From: Cololabis saira
Lineage: Eukaryota; Chordata; Actinopteri; Beloniformes; Belonidae
DNA length: 64,000 bases
Assembly: GCF_033807715.1 (NCBI RefSeq)
Contig: NC_084607.1
Span: forward strand, 13,122,941-13,186,940
Direction: 5' to 3'
Made by a program: the position numbers and the translations under genes. Shown piece after piece: positions 25,201 to 38,517 of this stretch (within the stretch, counting starts at the first letter, position 1; each line of letters opens with the position of its first letter). The notes under the pieces are model-generated. The model had not been told where the DNA came from. It saw nothing but the letters and a program-made list of their open reading frames with translations, and made no database searches.

Positions 25201-28200
25201 TATTTGTTCTCTACCTCAAGTGTCACTGTGTTGAGAATGATTTGAGAATAAATGTTCTGAAGGAACCAGTGGATCCACGGTTAGTGTTTTTCCTTGCATT
25301 TTAAGAATTTTATAAGCGACACGCTAATATCGTGATAATATCGTAATCGTGATATTTTTGTCCACTAATATCGTGATATGAAATTTTCATATCGTCCCAT
25401 GCCTACATGTGAGTAGCCATAACGGATCCTCTCTTAAGAAAATAATCAATAACTAAAGTCACTAACTGGCAAATTAACAATATCCAAATCATTAACGCAC
25501 AGGGGAGCTGCTAAATCTTTCACCATCCAATTTCCACAATGTAAAAAAAAAAAAAAAAAAAAAGTAAAATACACCCCTTAGCCAGGTCACTGAACAAAAT
25601 GAGCTAAATGTGCTTTGATAAGAATAAGATATCCTACCTTACTCCTCTTGCTGAAAAGCCAAAAGTTTTTGCTCCTGTTCTTCCCCAGAAGTTCCATCGG
25701 GCCTTTGGGCGTACCAAGGCTGCTGTCGGAGGAGGCTCGATTGATGCCCTGACTAAAGTCCTCAAACTCCACGTCCCCAGGACGCTCAAAGCCCGACTTA
25801 TTCTGCTCTATTACAACCATGGAGTCCTGTGTTGTCAAAGTAAAAATAGAGAAAAAAAAAGTTATTTTCAAACAAATGCAAAGCTGAAACAAGTGAGCTG
25901 CATGAAGACATGATTCCCATTAAAATCAGCTCCTGTAACTGACTCACATTCTTTTCATTAACATTAGTGCCAGCTTTAGTAATGCCTTCCAGGCACTTGC
26001 CAATGATGGGCATCACATGCTTTTCTGTGTCTGAGAACAAGACGTAGCCTTGAGCCAACTTCTGTATTCGCCTCTCGTCCAGATCCTGCAATTTCTGAGG
26101 AAGACAAAAACACTTATTCTCACCCTGTCACAACCGGAAAATCAGAACAAGCATCATGAAATTAATATTTCAATATCTGAGATCCTTTGTGAGTGAAAAA
26201 TAACAAAGAGGTTCACTGTTATTATGGATTCCCTTGAAGGGTCTTGAGATATATTTTTATAAGATTACCAGTTCTAACAAAAATAACTCAAGAGCTTATC
26301 TCTGCTTCCAATCAAAACATCTCAAGTTGTAGAGTCATACGATGAAGTCACTTGTGTGTGGAATACCACTTTGAAACACAGAGTTGCACATTTTTGTCTT
26401 ACGTAGCAAACTGAATATTACTATGAAGCAATGAAAAAAGCCCCTCTCACTTTGTTGATTTTAGCAAATCACTGATGACTCAGCGAGAAAAAGGGACTGG
26501 ACAATTTTCAGCTTCCCGGAGTCACTTCCGGCCCAAAGATGTTTTCTTTTTTAATTCTTTGACAAACTATGGCATGTTGTGCGACGGCAGCTAGAATTAG
26601 TACTTCTGCAGTGTGGAAACTTTTACTGTGTTCAAAACACCCAAAGCTAGCCATTTGTCACTTTTTGCAAGTTATTTAAAAATAATATCAATCATAATCA
26701 ATAAAAAGGTGTGCTGTCTGATACCGCTGACAGCAATGATTAAGCAAAAAGGGAGCAGTAGACTCAGTCCAGCTGTGCTATTTGTCGGATATTTTTACAG
26801 TTTAATAGTTACAATTGTCAATTTGTCATTTGCGTAAAGTTACAACCACTAATGCAAATAAGCAGTGAGCATAAAGATTGTTTGCTGGTTTTGATAATGG
26901 GACGGTGCAGAGGTCTCTGGTGTACATATCAAATGATACATTAGGCATTGAGGGGTTAACTTAATTTAAAATTAGAAATTGTATTGTATGTATGACAATT
27001 CTACCGTATTTTCCGCACTATAAAGCGCACCTAAAAGCCTTTAATTTTCTCAAAAACCGGCAGTGCGCCTTATAGTGCAGTGCGTCTTATAAATGATCAT
27101 TACGGTAATTTCTGTTACTGTAGTCAGGGGGATTGTGGGTAATGTAGTTGGTGTCGCCGAAGTAATGGCGCTAAAAACGTCAGGAATCATTCAAGACAAC
27201 AGCAGCGACGCTGACTCGCATAATGGCGACTTTGACAGAGAAAAGCTGGTTTTTATTTTGTTAATAAAGTTTGACATACAGTAATTTTCTTGTTTTTTTT
27301 TTTTTTTGCATTTGCTGTAGGATTTTGTAGCATTTCCTGTAGCGCAGCTCCATCAGGTAGATACGTAACTCAACCCCAGCCACTATAGTCAGTATTTTAC
27401 CATATATTTAGTGCGCCTTATAATGTGGAAAATACGGTAATCATAATAATTTTTCTGACCGTAGGTCATATCCATCTTTTGTATTCAGGCTATATTTTTT
27501 ACAAGACATGGAAAAGTGTGGTTTAATGGTATTCAATTCCAATTCAATTTTATTTATATAGCGTCTAATACAACAGAAGTTGTCTCTAGGCGCCAGAACA
27601 TAAACCCCCGAGCAATTATTACATAAACAATAGCAGGTAAAAACTCCCCTATTGGGAGAAAAGCCTTAAGTCAAACAGTGGCAAGGAAAAACTCCCCTTT
27701 AGGAGGGAAGAAACCTTGAGCAGGACCAGGATATATTATAAGGGGGGACCTTCCTGCCGGGGCCAGACTGGGGGGTCGGGGACGTCAGCAGCACAGCAGA
27801 CATCCACACAGGCAGGTGGAAGCAGCAGCGGGATTCATATGACAGTAATGTAGTCATTCAAATGTGAAATTCATTACTGCAAACGCTGCAAAGTTTCTCA
27901 GGGTTTGACAACACAAGACCAGGATGCAATGCTGCAACAGATGACACATTCACTTACATTGAAAATGAGTGGCATGTCATTAAAATAGAACTGGTTCTGC
28001 TCTTTGTTGTATTTTTGCAGCTGAGCGGCGTAGTCGTTCTTGCACTCCTCGGCTACATGTGCTCTCATATGTGCCTGCTGTTTGGCCTAAAACCACACGA
28101 GAAACCAAAGAGGTTAGAAAGCGCAGCTGATCATGTCGAGTACAGTATTTATCTTTCCCCCCTTCTTACTTTTTCAACATCTGCTTTTGTAGCATTGATG

Positions 28201-31200
28201 TCCTGATCCGTCTTCTCTGCATACAGCGCCGAACGCTCTGCTTCTCTCCACTCCCTCTCGAAGCGCTTTTTGCTCTGGTGTAACGGGAGATAAGAAAAGA
28301 AGCGATTCAGCTTATTTAACCATGTGAGGCCTGAATTAAAGCTGAGGAGGATTCGCCGTTTTGAGAAAAAGACACGTTACTGTTACTAAGAGAGATCAGC
28401 AGGGCTTTGGAAGTGGAAAAACTTCACCCACTACCAAGAAGGTCTTAGTTTTACACAGTGATAGAAGTTAAAAATGAAACTGCTTTCCATTCTGTTCATC
28501 TGTTTTTACTATATACAAATAACGCTACCTGACTGACCACACTGTGCAGCCACTGCAGGGAACTTTTGGGGGCTGAACACACAGAAACAAGTCCGTTTCG
28601 ATCAGGCACTTAATTCTAAACTTACACTGTCGAGCTGCTTGTAGGTGCTCTCCAAACTCTGCTGGGCCTTCTTGGCCTCCATCAGATACTGCAGACATTC
28701 ATTAAAAAAAAAAAAAAAGAAAAGACAGAGCAAAAGAGGGTCAGATGACAGAGGGAGCGAGTGAGCCATGTGTAGGAGCAGACAGAATAAACAATGACCT
28801 CCAAAAACCACAGAGCACAACAGACGAGAGAAAACAAATACCAGTGTGTCTGTTTGAGACATAACGTCTTCAGCGGGATGGCTGTGCACGGCCGCGCTGT
28901 TCTGCAATCCGACATGACAAAGACGAAGTATTCCTCGTGGAGAAATGGAACACCACTGCACGGAGGAACCACGTCTCCCTCCACAAACCTAAGTAAGACT
29001 TCATTCCTGCTCCTGAAGGGAAATCTCCACATTTCCAGGTCTTCTCAAATCTAGTTTTTCTTCCCCTCACATACTTTTACACTCCTCCTCTGGAGACCGT
29101 GCTGTATAAATAAAAACCCCACTTGGCATTTGCCGGAGTACTTCTTAATATGGTGCTGTTGCCACACACCAGTACTCTGGTGTGAAAACAACTCTCAATG
29201 TTAGAGAAATGGCAATTTAAAACTGGTTCACTCATAAATCTAAGTAATGATGATCTGCATGAAAATAAAAGTGTCCAAAAATACCACCAATGTATTCCGT
29301 TTGAAAAAAACCTAGAGACTTTGACCTTATTTGGGGACCTTTTTTGGATTTTTTGCTTTTAATGGACTGATGATCTGAATCATCGACTATATTAATGAAT
29401 GTGTTTACACAGGACTTGATTATTTAATTTATTATTCATTTTTGTTCTAGTATTGATAGACATATGTTAAATGATTTTGAATGATGTAATCTATTGACCA
29501 TATGAGGGAGGGAAGGGGAGAGGGTGTGCTGTTGTTTTTTATTTGTATTTACCTTTTTTTTTATTATTATTATTTATTTATTTTGGTTTAATTAATGTTA
29601 TGAAAAGTTAAAAAAAAAGGGGGGAAAATATTGATAATTATATTGTTATTGTAACTCTTATTTCTTTTTCTTTTAATGCCCTCAATAAAGACATCTATAC
29701 AAAAATACCACCAAAACAAAGTTTATATATATATATATATATATGCCAGCTCGAGACTGGGTTTTCAGTTGGTTTGCACATAGTTGGATGTTAAGCAGAC
29801 TAAAACCCAGTGCAGTCCCGCTCCTCAGCACATCCGGCTCACCGTCTTGCGTTCCTGCTTGAGCTCTTGCAGGTACTTGGTGAGATCAATGCAGATGCTC
29901 ATCATCAAGTTCTCAGCAATAAGCTCTCTCTGCCCTGCGTAGTCGTTCATCTCATTCAGGATGTCCAAAAACGACTGGTAGCTGGATAGCCTATCGTTTA
30001 AGAGGAGGAGAAAGGAAAGGGTGGAGAAATAAGAACATGCTGATGGGAGCACTGATAAGATAATCAACGCAGCTGTGGGCTGAGTAAGAAGGCTGATAAG
30101 AAGATCATGATTTCCTTATTCCTGCTTCCTTCTGAGGGCATTTAAATGTGGCCTACATCAGCCCGGCGCAACTGCACGGATAACACTGATAACATAATGA
30201 TTCCAGGCCGTTGCCAGTGAGATATTAGTCGTTCAGTTCTGTTTTGGTCATTAGTTCACCATGTGAGTTCTTAGGAACAGGATGTGAAAGGATGGTGACT
30301 CTTTAACCTAGGACATGTTTACTCGTACACACACTTTACAGCCAAAACGACTCACCTGCACTCTGGCTCATCTTTGCTGGTTCGTTTTTGGTTATATTTC
30401 TTTGAAAGGTTCCTGTGGACAGTGACAATGTATCAACAACCTGGTAAACAAACACTCAAGACAAGCTCAGGGGGGGGGAAACGGTTGAAAAGACAGATAG
30501 CTTTCCCTTGAAACCTGTTTTTTTTCTTTACACTAATACATTGAAACAAACAGTCCACTGTGGAGGCATTTAAATAGCCGCTCTTCCTCCTTTCACTCTC
30601 CCTTTGTCCAGATCCCATCTACCACGTGCCAGTCTGCTCCCACTTCCTCTTATCCTCCAGCAAAGCTCAGCATTGCAACAGATGTGGGCCTGTGCGCTGG
30701 GAAACAACTGGGAGAAGAGGAAGTAGGGATGAAGAGAGAAAGGGGAGATGCGGGGAGCCAGCGAGCCTGCCGCAGCTGCAGAAACTGGGATAGTGTTTCG
30801 CAGACAAACTACATGCTGTCCCAAATTAGTCATAAGACCGATGCACTTTCATAAACAACATTTTAACATACACTCATTCAAACACAAGCACACACACATG
30901 CAACCCCCCCCCCAAAAAAAAAATCTTTGAGCAGCATTTCCTACATAGGAAGAGGAAAGATAACAGCAACATTAGCAACAAGTCCTACCTCAGTTGTTTG
31001 GCATAGTTCTGCTCAATCTCCGTCCTCTCCTTCACAAATTTCACATACTTCTCCACCAGCTCCAGGCCCGACTGCGTGTGCCTCTCTATGATGTCATACT
31101 GGTCCTAAGAGAAGGAACACGGGAGATGAGTCAGGGAAAAGAAAGCCCGAGCACAGCAAGAGCATCTGTTAACCTCTCGGTAACTACCGGGACGTTCTTC

Positions 31201-32999
31201 TCGGTTAAGTTTGAGGGCCTCCAGAAGCATCTCTAATGGCATAGTAATCTAAAAACAACAACAACCTTTTTTCCCCCTCTACACATGTGCAAAATGTGTT
31301 GATGAGAGTCTCCACGCAAGATCGTGCAGGATCTTTGTTGGCTGAGGGAGAGGAAAGCCAAAGTACACAAGCTCTCATAAATATCTGGTGGAACTGTGTC
31401 TGGTGGACGTTTTTGTAACAGAAAAATCTTGAAGTGGCAGATACTGAGTCACCCAGGTCAATTTTCAGCCACTCTCATGTCTTCTTCACTAACAGCAGAA
31501 TATGTCGAGCTTTCCTTTTTGTATTATACAGGATGGAATTGGGCGTCTTTGTTCCTCTTCGGCTGTCTTTGCTTATTTGGAAAGGAACTTTCTGACACCT
31601 TCAAGCTCAGACAAGTTCATTAGGAGTGAGAAATGAACGAAGCCAGTCCTCTCTTACGTAGCGTAAGGGAGCAGCTTCCCCAGCCTCTGTCTTTTGTTGT
31701 TTTTGCCAGGTTTGCAATGAAGTGAGGGCATTTAGAAAAGGGATTCCTTACGTGTTGGGCCTTGTTCCTCTACTCTTTTCATGCCCTTCAGGTAAAACAA
31801 AAGAGGCAGGTCTCAAATGAATGAGACGACATCTAGACTAATCACAGGACACAGTTAAAAGGGCTGTGATCAATGAGCACAATAGTATCTAATAAAGACA
31901 AGGCAATGCTGAGGTTTGAATGAGTAGTTGTGACTGTGTAAACAGAGAAAATGGTCAAAACAGCTGACCATGTTGAAATAAAACAGAGTTTTCTTTGATC
32001 TGGTGCAAAAATAACTTCATGTAAGTGGTCAGCACAACGGAAAAACTTCACCGCACAAACAAATACGTTTGACAAACATCCATCAAGACCATGTAACAAA
32101 GTGAAGTTTGAATTAGATACACAGCATGGAAAAAGTTACTGTGCTACCACTATCCTAAAAATTAAATATTTCTGTTCTGTACACATACAATAACCAAGCC
32201 ACGAAGGCAGCAGCACTCGAGATACAACTCAATTATCATTCCTTGTGATCAACAACCTTCTGGAGGAAAACGAAAAGTTTCCAAATTCGAGAAACTCCCA
32301 CTGCGTTTCCCCGAGAAGGCAGTCGAGAATGGATTCAAAAGACCTCTAATCTTAAAAGGCCAAAATAGAGATATAATCCAAAATGAAACCTGGCAACTGT
32401 GGGTCACTGTTCAGATGGATGTGAACCTCGGTATTCTGCGCTGCTTTATTTGGCAACTTCAGCATTACTGTAAAGGACTCCCATTCATAATAGTTTACAG
32501 TTAAAAATTCATGTTTCTATTGTTATGCTGGTTTTATTTTGTCATATTCTTTCAACACGGAAGTGCTTTTATTTTGAAGAGAGAAAACGAAACTGATGAA
32601 AAAGGAATGTAAACAGTAACGGGTTAATAACGGTTCACGATAAAACGGTAAAACAGATAAGAATACAAAGACAATAAACGGAAAAGGAAGGACAAAAGGG
32701 GAGAGTTAACTCCAGTCGAGAGGGCAACAAGGTAGTTTAATGTATTTATTTGTCTGTCAGTTTGAGTTTGTGAAAGTCTTGGTACCAACGTAGTTTAAGT
32801 TAACTGTTAATGTATTGTTTTCTTTATTTTATGCAGCTTTTACGTTGGTCTTACGGTGGTTTATGGATCACAGAAACGCATAATAAACTACATGATGAGA
32901 CCATCAGTCCAGACTTGCTTTGATTTCGACTGGGATGCTACAGTAAAAGCTTGTTGTTGTTGGTCCATTGACCTCAACAGGGGTTGTTTTTTTATTCTC

Positions 33000-33046
<47 letters not shown>

Positions 33047-36000
33047 CAGGAGGTCATTGGATACACAGTTTCCCAGGCTAGAGGCATGATGTCCAATTTA
33101 AAAAAGAAAAAACTAAACGATGACGTGGATTTCAGCTGTAAGACAGACAGACGAGCCACAAAGTGAAATGTGCGCTCCTGATGTTTTTGCTCTGGTGTCT
33201 GTAGACGTGCACATCATTTTAGCAGTGTGTTAGTGCTGATGCTAACTCTTCACAATCAAGACTATTTTAATATCCCCAGGCGGGCAATTTGTTTTACAGC
33301 TACCAGCGGAAAGAAAGAAGTTAGTACAAATAAGTAAAACATAACTGAAAGGTGTTGAGGCATCTCCAATACATCCATTCTTTTTTTCAGTTCTTCTTGA
33401 CAATTCACACTTGTGGATGTTTTCTTTGTTTTTCTAACTATATCAGTTAATGTGCATCTATACAATCCGATCTGTTTTAAAGAGCTCTTGGCTTTATTCA
33501 GGTGGACTGAGCACCGTAAGCCTTTTGAACATCAGCAGCATTCTGCTCCTTTGTTTTTGGTTTATGGCTTTACAGGACAGTGACACTCCCCCACAGAACA
33601 CTGCACTTAGACGCTGGTCGCCATGCTCTATTACAGCAGAAATAAACATACTACAGGCTGCAACAAACAATGGTGTCAGTCGCTATAGTTCATTTCTCTT
33701 AATTACAGCTGTGTAAAGTTCAGATATTTCACCCAGTTCAACCTTATAATTAGGATCACTTGGAGTAAAAGGTTCATCCTCATGGCAGGGTATGTTGTTT
33801 CATCAATTCTGACTGTTGTCAGAAAAAGTCCACAGATGAGTGAGTGACCGTGGTGGAAGTGGAAGGGTCTAACTGAATTAAAGCTGGGGCCGATCAGATC
33901 AAATGCTCAGGTACAAAGTTCTTACTCAATCACTGAAATCAGATCCGTGTTATCACCAGTCCCCACAGAGATCCATTATCAAATGTCTTTAAATGCATCA
34001 AAATGTAAGTTAAGATAAGATAAGATAAGATAAACCTTTAATAGTCCCACAGAGGGGAAATTTGCTAAATTTTGATTTTTAAAGCCCAAAAACAAAAAAA
34101 ATTGAGACATTAATCAATAAATACATCTGGTAGAAACATCTGGTTTGGACACACTCCCCCATGAAAATGAAAGGGCGTTTGGGTGGCCAAACGTCATACC
34201 TCAATAAGGTTGCTAAGTGTTATTTTTAGCAAAATTCATGCCACCTCTGAAAACCACAGCCCACCTCTGGAAACCGCAGCCTTGCATAATGAGCGCGTTG
34301 CAGTTTTCCTGGTGGGATTTTCTAGTCAAAATGAATGCCATATTCCCAACAAAATTCTCCATATTAGAGAGGTACAGTAGATCTATCCATGACTGACGTG
34401 CCACTGCTTCTCCCTCCGGAGACTCAAAACAGGAAGTTGCAAGCATTGTGTGACTTCTTGTGCTGACTTTTAGCAACAAGCGTATATGGTATTTGAAGGT
34501 GGGTAGACGTAAATAGTCATCGATGCCCATAGTCTTATTTTCTGCAGAATCTGTGAGTATTTCCAATACCGGTAACAGTATCAGAGCAATTCTTGCAAAG
34601 ACAGCAAACAAAGCTCAAACCAAATCGAATTCAATCAATTTATAATCCAACTAAATCCCTTTTAGTTCAGTTCAATCCAGTTTATTGAAATCCAGTTCAA
34701 TAGGAATCAATACAATTCAGTGAAATTCATAAAATACAGTAACAGATAAGATGTAAAATACTAACATACCTGCCAGCACTAAAGAGTCAAATATGCAATA
34801 TGACAAAGAAATCATCAACTAAAACTATTTTCAGAGTTAAAATTTCAAACTTTAGCAAACAGTCGCTGAGATGGATGAAATCTCAAAACTTTTAGAGATT
34901 TTCATTTGCAAAACTTACATTAATATAAGTATCATGATGCATCTTTGTTTAGAAATCACTATAATAAAAAGGTATTAATTAATTATTAAAAATGTTGTGG
35001 CACAGATGCATAAAAGACAGAAAAGAGAAGAAAACCATGATACTCACACCATCATATTTCTTACACAGGAAAAGGGTCCTGGAAGGCAGTTTTCTCCTTT
35101 TTCTAAACATAACGCTCCTCATTTAAACTCCTGCAACTTGTGTTTTCATATTTATAGAAGTACAGAATATTCTAAAAGAGTCTATAAACTTTGAAGCCCC
35201 ACAGCATCACAGCCCAAATCCAATGTTACATCCAACTTCTAGCTGCTGATACATGCATTTTGCATAGACGTGCATGCTATTTGCATATTCACTTTTTTGA
35301 CTGATGTTCAGGCTGTAATGTTATGTTCAAGTAAATACTGTACATGATAGCAGTGAAACTGCTTTAGAGGCTGAGGTCAGAAACTTCATGGCAAGATAAG
35401 GTGTTTCTGTAGGAAAAGTACATCTGGGGAGTCGGTCAGTGTTCTGGTGACTTTTCCTGGACTCCTGCTCATCACATACAGTATATCTATCACACTGTGG
35501 AATCAGGTTAATCCACGTAAGTCCAGACATTTATGAAGGAAGGAATTTGTGAGGAATTAAAGCCCCATTGTGGAAAAAAAAAAAAAGTTTCCTTTGTTTT
35601 CAACGACATTCTTCACATTCAAATCAGGATAGGAAAACAAAGTATTACTTGAAGGTTTTTCAATTGTTTCCTGGGTAAACAGTGTGATAGCATTTTCAAA
35701 TAATTTCAAAGATGACAAAAAATATAAGTACCATTCTGAGAAGCCCATACAGAGAATGAATTAGATTTATTTGTTGTGATCCTTAGAGTACTGGAGTCCA
35801 CTGATACTACAGGAATGTTATCAGGCTGCACGTGAACGTGTCTTCCCCCCTTGACATCAATCTCATAACAACAGGCATCATCACTGAAGAGACAACGTAT
35901 CACACACTTTAAAAGTCTGTGAAATGTTTCAATCAGATCAAACACGCTCCAGTACGTACAGTAAAAAACAGAACTTTTCTGCTCATCCTACCGAACTGTT

Positions 36001-38517
36001 ATACAAACATGACGATACTCAGGTGGGAGGGCCTTCCTGGAGGAGGATGACCATCAGATGAACTGCATTTCTACATAAGCCAAGTCAGGAACTCGATTCA
36101 TGAAGCTTCTCTCTTATGAAATGGGCTTGGACCGCTCCCATTCAAAGCCATTTCCAGCAGTATTCAAACTCCTGGCACCTAACATTATTGTAAAAAGGTT
36201 AAAAGGTGTTTGAAGTGGACATGAAAGACATTTTGAAAAGCCAAGATCTATTTTTATTGCTCTGATTGGGACAATGTGGGTGCAATAAAGATTTATAATC
36301 GTCATTACGCCTTTAAAGTTTCTATCTAATCAAATACAAATCCAAAGTGTCTCCTTTGCTGCACCTTCAAAGTTATTTTAATAATTCCACGAAGTGCAAA
36401 CCTCTAATCACCCTTTAATTCATCCGGCTAAGGCGAATGTGAACGCTACCGGCCTGAGTCCCTCCATCTCGTCGAAAATTAGGGGACCCGGCCTTCCCAG
36501 ACCTGGCAGCCAGGAATGGCCCTCACTATCACGGCCTGAGACTACACACTGATCTTTCAGTCCACAAAGTGGCTTCTTAAAATAGCCACCGGATTAACAA
36601 CAATCAGAGAACAGATGCCATGGAGCTGACTTGATCCGAGCGCTGCCAAACATTAACAAAACCAATAATGCCTGCAAAGCTTTCTGTACCCACACAGTCG
36701 GGGTTTTAACCAGACACACAAAAAGCCAAGGTTAAATATTTGCTCAATTTGCATGAAATTGTGCATGTTTAACACCGACTGAAGAAAGCTCGCTGACTTC
36801 AAACCAATGCAAAAAAGTGAGAAAGTGGAGCAACAAAACTCATGTATCAGAGGGGGAATGTCTTATTAAACTGCACATGGATGTTTCACTGATTCAAAGT
36901 AGGGCAAAACTAATTAGGTTGTTCCACCAGCACATAGGATAAAAAAGGGACAGGGGGAAGAGGCCTGGGGGGGGCACCGTAATGAGGTCACAACCTCCCT
37001 ATCACATCTTTGCAAAGCTCCATTTTACATACCTAAGAGCATACATGTGTGACAACAAGCTTGGTGAAGGTTCTGGTTCGTGTCAGCCTCCAGGAAAGGG
37101 CTCACAGTTCACTACAAGACTGTGATAGCACCATTTGTTTTGCTCTTGTAAGCAATCCTTTTATTTTTCAACTGATCACTGAAGCAGTTCGTTTAAAATA
37201 TGTTCAATTTAAGACAAAGCCATTACAACCTCAGAGGGGAGAGCATATACAGAAAATCAACAATCAGAACCAACACTAAACTGAGATGCATTACAGTGGC
37301 AGCGGTGGATGTATGGAATAAATTAGATATAGATTTGAAATTATGTAGAACTTTAATTTTATTTAAAAAACATTGAAAAGAAGGATGATTTCCTTATATT
37401 AAATTTATGAGTGGCTTGATGTTGATTTGGGTATTTATTTAATTGGTGATTTGCTTTGATTTTTTAAGGATGAAGGTAACATGTAGACTGCACCTTTATT
37501 TTAAAAATCTTTTTTATTTTTTGAGGAATGTTTGTTATCCCTACAGAGGCAATTTGTTTTACGGGCAGTCTTTCTCTTACTTTTTGCTTGTATTTTATTA
37601 ATTGAATTAATCTTTTTGAGGGTAGGCAAATAATAAGCTTCGCTTCAGCCTACCCCTTTTTCGGTCTAGATGTTATTTGTTTATACTGGAAACTTTTTTG
37701 TTATGTTTTCTTTGAACAATTGAACGTTTTCTTGTTGTCAGTTTTATTCTTGTTTTTTTTTTTGTGTCATGACCGAAACTAAACTAAACTAAAATCACTA
37801 CACACAAGTCAGAAAAGCTTCATGTAAACTTTTGTATTATTTATACAAATATTTGGTTGATCTCATCGTCCAATTGCGTGGAAATCAGGGCACTGTGCTG
37901 AATAAGTAACCATGCCACTTAGGTAGGCCAAAAGCATCTCATAGGTGATGCAAGTTGTTGCTAAGCATCATCAGAGCAGCTGATTTCATCTCTATGGAAG
38001 CCAGCCGTAACATAATATAAACAGAGAACATCAGCACGCAAAACAAATCACAATTTTTGAGGGTGTGCTTTGTCCTGCAAAAATCAATGTTCATACCAAC
38101 GCCAGGAACATCATATGACCTGAAAGATTCTGTCATATGACATCAAAATGCTGTTTCAGCAAACAAAAGCATGACTGAAATGTTAAGCAAAACGCTCCGA
38201 AAGCAGGAGGGGATTCGTGAACGCACCGTTCTGCAAACACAAGCGAGGTGTTGACTGGAGCAGCGTCAAGGCTGATTTATGGTTCCGCGTTACACCTACG
38301 CACAGCCTACGGCGTACGGTGTGCGTCGCCGCGTACCTTACGCCGTAGGCTACGCCGTCGATTTAACGCAGACCATAATTCAGGCTTCAGGCGTAATCCG
38401 CAACAACTTTCTCAGCGCTCAGTGTCCAAAACAACGCATAATTGACACCCTTGACAACATTCGTGTGCAAGAGAGGCAGGATGTTGGACTCACCCAAAGC
38501 TCAGTGCCCCAGTCCAT
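19275..38517 (-). CDS. trip10: Cdc42-interacting protein 4 (TRIP10/CIP4), F-BAR, HR1 and SH3 protein
   Basis: Membrane-curving adaptor that links Cdc42-GTP to actin regulators. Coding exons in order: 38494-38517, 30989-31104, 30356-30412, 29843-29990, 28626-28688, 28170-28274, 27958-28086, 25948-26094, 25638-25826, 21579-21743, 21270-21293, 20501-20610, 20138-20270, 19902-19990, 19699-19832, 19275-19426. All junctions are GT-AG and phases agree, giving 594 residues (about 600 in human). The F-BAR domain is roughly residues 1-290 (MDWGTELW start, [38 protein letters not shown]). [11 protein letters not shown] and SDSSLGTP follow. HR1 spans about 405-490 ([34 protein letters not shown]). The C-terminal SH3 has the landmarks [13 protein letters not shown] and GYIPTSYV. 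These landmarks identify TRIP10 rather than FNBP1 or FNBP1L. Confidence 0.95.
21270..21293 (-). CDS. trip10: trip10 24-nt microexon (KFTPERIM)
   Basis: Between the RTLRRS exon and the PTVTEDF exon lies a 24-nt segment with an acceptor after a pyrimidine tract (TTCCCTCCCAG) and a GTAATA donor. It adds eight in-frame residues, KFTPERIM, just before the HR1 domain. As I recall the human protein, it lacks this insert. Its use may be alternative. Confidence 0.6.
21744..25637 (-). other. Long trip10 intron between the F-BAR-proximal and linker exons
   Basis: Contains one complete hAT-type element (24,657-25,405) and a 22-nt A tract (about 25,542-25,563). The rest shows no conserved coding sequence on either strand. 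Confidence 0.7.
24657..25405. mobile_element. Non-autonomous hAT-type element (749 bp) with 8-bp target-site duplication
   Basis: The left end TAGGCATGGGGCGATAT and the inverse of the right end (TAGGCATGGGACGATAT) differ by one base in 17. The element is flanked by perfect copies of CATGTGAG at 24,649-24,656 and 25,406-25,413. An 8-bp duplication is the hallmark of hAT transposition. The interior has a T tract and no transposase. Perfect duplications suggest a fairly young insertion. Confidence 0.9.
27004..27437. mobile_element. TA-flanked inverted-repeat element in a trip10 intron
   Basis: Starts CCGTATTTTCCGCACTATAA and ends with the inverse (TTATAATGTGGAAAATACGG), flanked by TA on both sides. 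GCGC..TTATA motifs repeat inside each end. No transposase frame. A related element is at 47,068-47,542 in angptl6. TA flanks are compatible with Tc1/mariner-type targeting, but the superfamily is not certain. Confidence 0.75.
27536..27820 (+). repeat. Common fish interspersed repeat (TTTATATAGCG.. / AAAAACTCCCC.. type)
   Basis: Begins with repeated AATTCAATT and TTTATTTATATAGCG, followed by GGCGCCAGAA, two AAAAACTCCCCT blocks, GAAGAAACCTTGAGCAG and GGGGCCAGACTGGGG. This block order is that of an abundant teleost repeat, partly deleted here. A related start is seen at about 63,820-63,900 in eif3g. Confidence 0.6.
29723..29744. repeat. (AT)n microsatellite
   Basis: About eleven AT repeats in a trip10 intron, just after an AT-rich stretch ending in CAATAAAGAC (29,684-29,693) that may be an old retroposon tail. 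Confidence 0.8.
33005..33043. repeat. (TA)n microsatellite
   Basis: About 19 TA repeats inside trip10 intron 1. Confidence 0.9.
34004..34070 (-). repeat. Retroposon 3' tail in inverse orientation, (AAGAT)n
   Basis: AAGAT units are followed by ACCTTTAATAGTCCCACAG and GGGGAAATTTGC. Read on the minus strand, this is the same kind of tail as at 4,390-4,474. Confidence 0.5.
38268..38387. mobile_element. Palindromic MITE, copy 2
   Basis: Starts AAGGCTGATTTATGGTTCCG, ends with its imperfect inverse, and shares the CGCCGTA/TACGGCG interior with the copy at 9,721-9,862. It lies about 106 bp inside intron 1 from the trip10 first-exon donor. Confidence 0.65.
38494..38517 (-). CDS. trip10: trip10 first coding exon (MDWGTELW)
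   Basis: The minus strand reads ATG GAC TGG GGC ACT GAG CTT TGG followed by the donor [14 protein letters not shown] is the family's N-terminus, and the phase (0) fits the next exon, which begins DQYDIIERH at 31,104. Intron 1 is therefore about 7.4 kb. The exon is too short to be found as an open frame. Confidence 0.93.

Larger units (their letters stand above)
31105..38493 (-). other. trip10 intron 1 (7.4 kb)
   Basis: Defined by the GTGAGT donor after MDWGTELW and the TTCTCTTAG acceptor before DQYDIIERH. It holds a (TA)n tract (33,005-33,043), a retroposon tail in inverse orientation (about 34,004-34,070) and a palindromic MITE (38,268-38,387). No other coding exon is recognisable. First introns often carry enhancers, but no specific element can be named. 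Confidence 0.75.
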
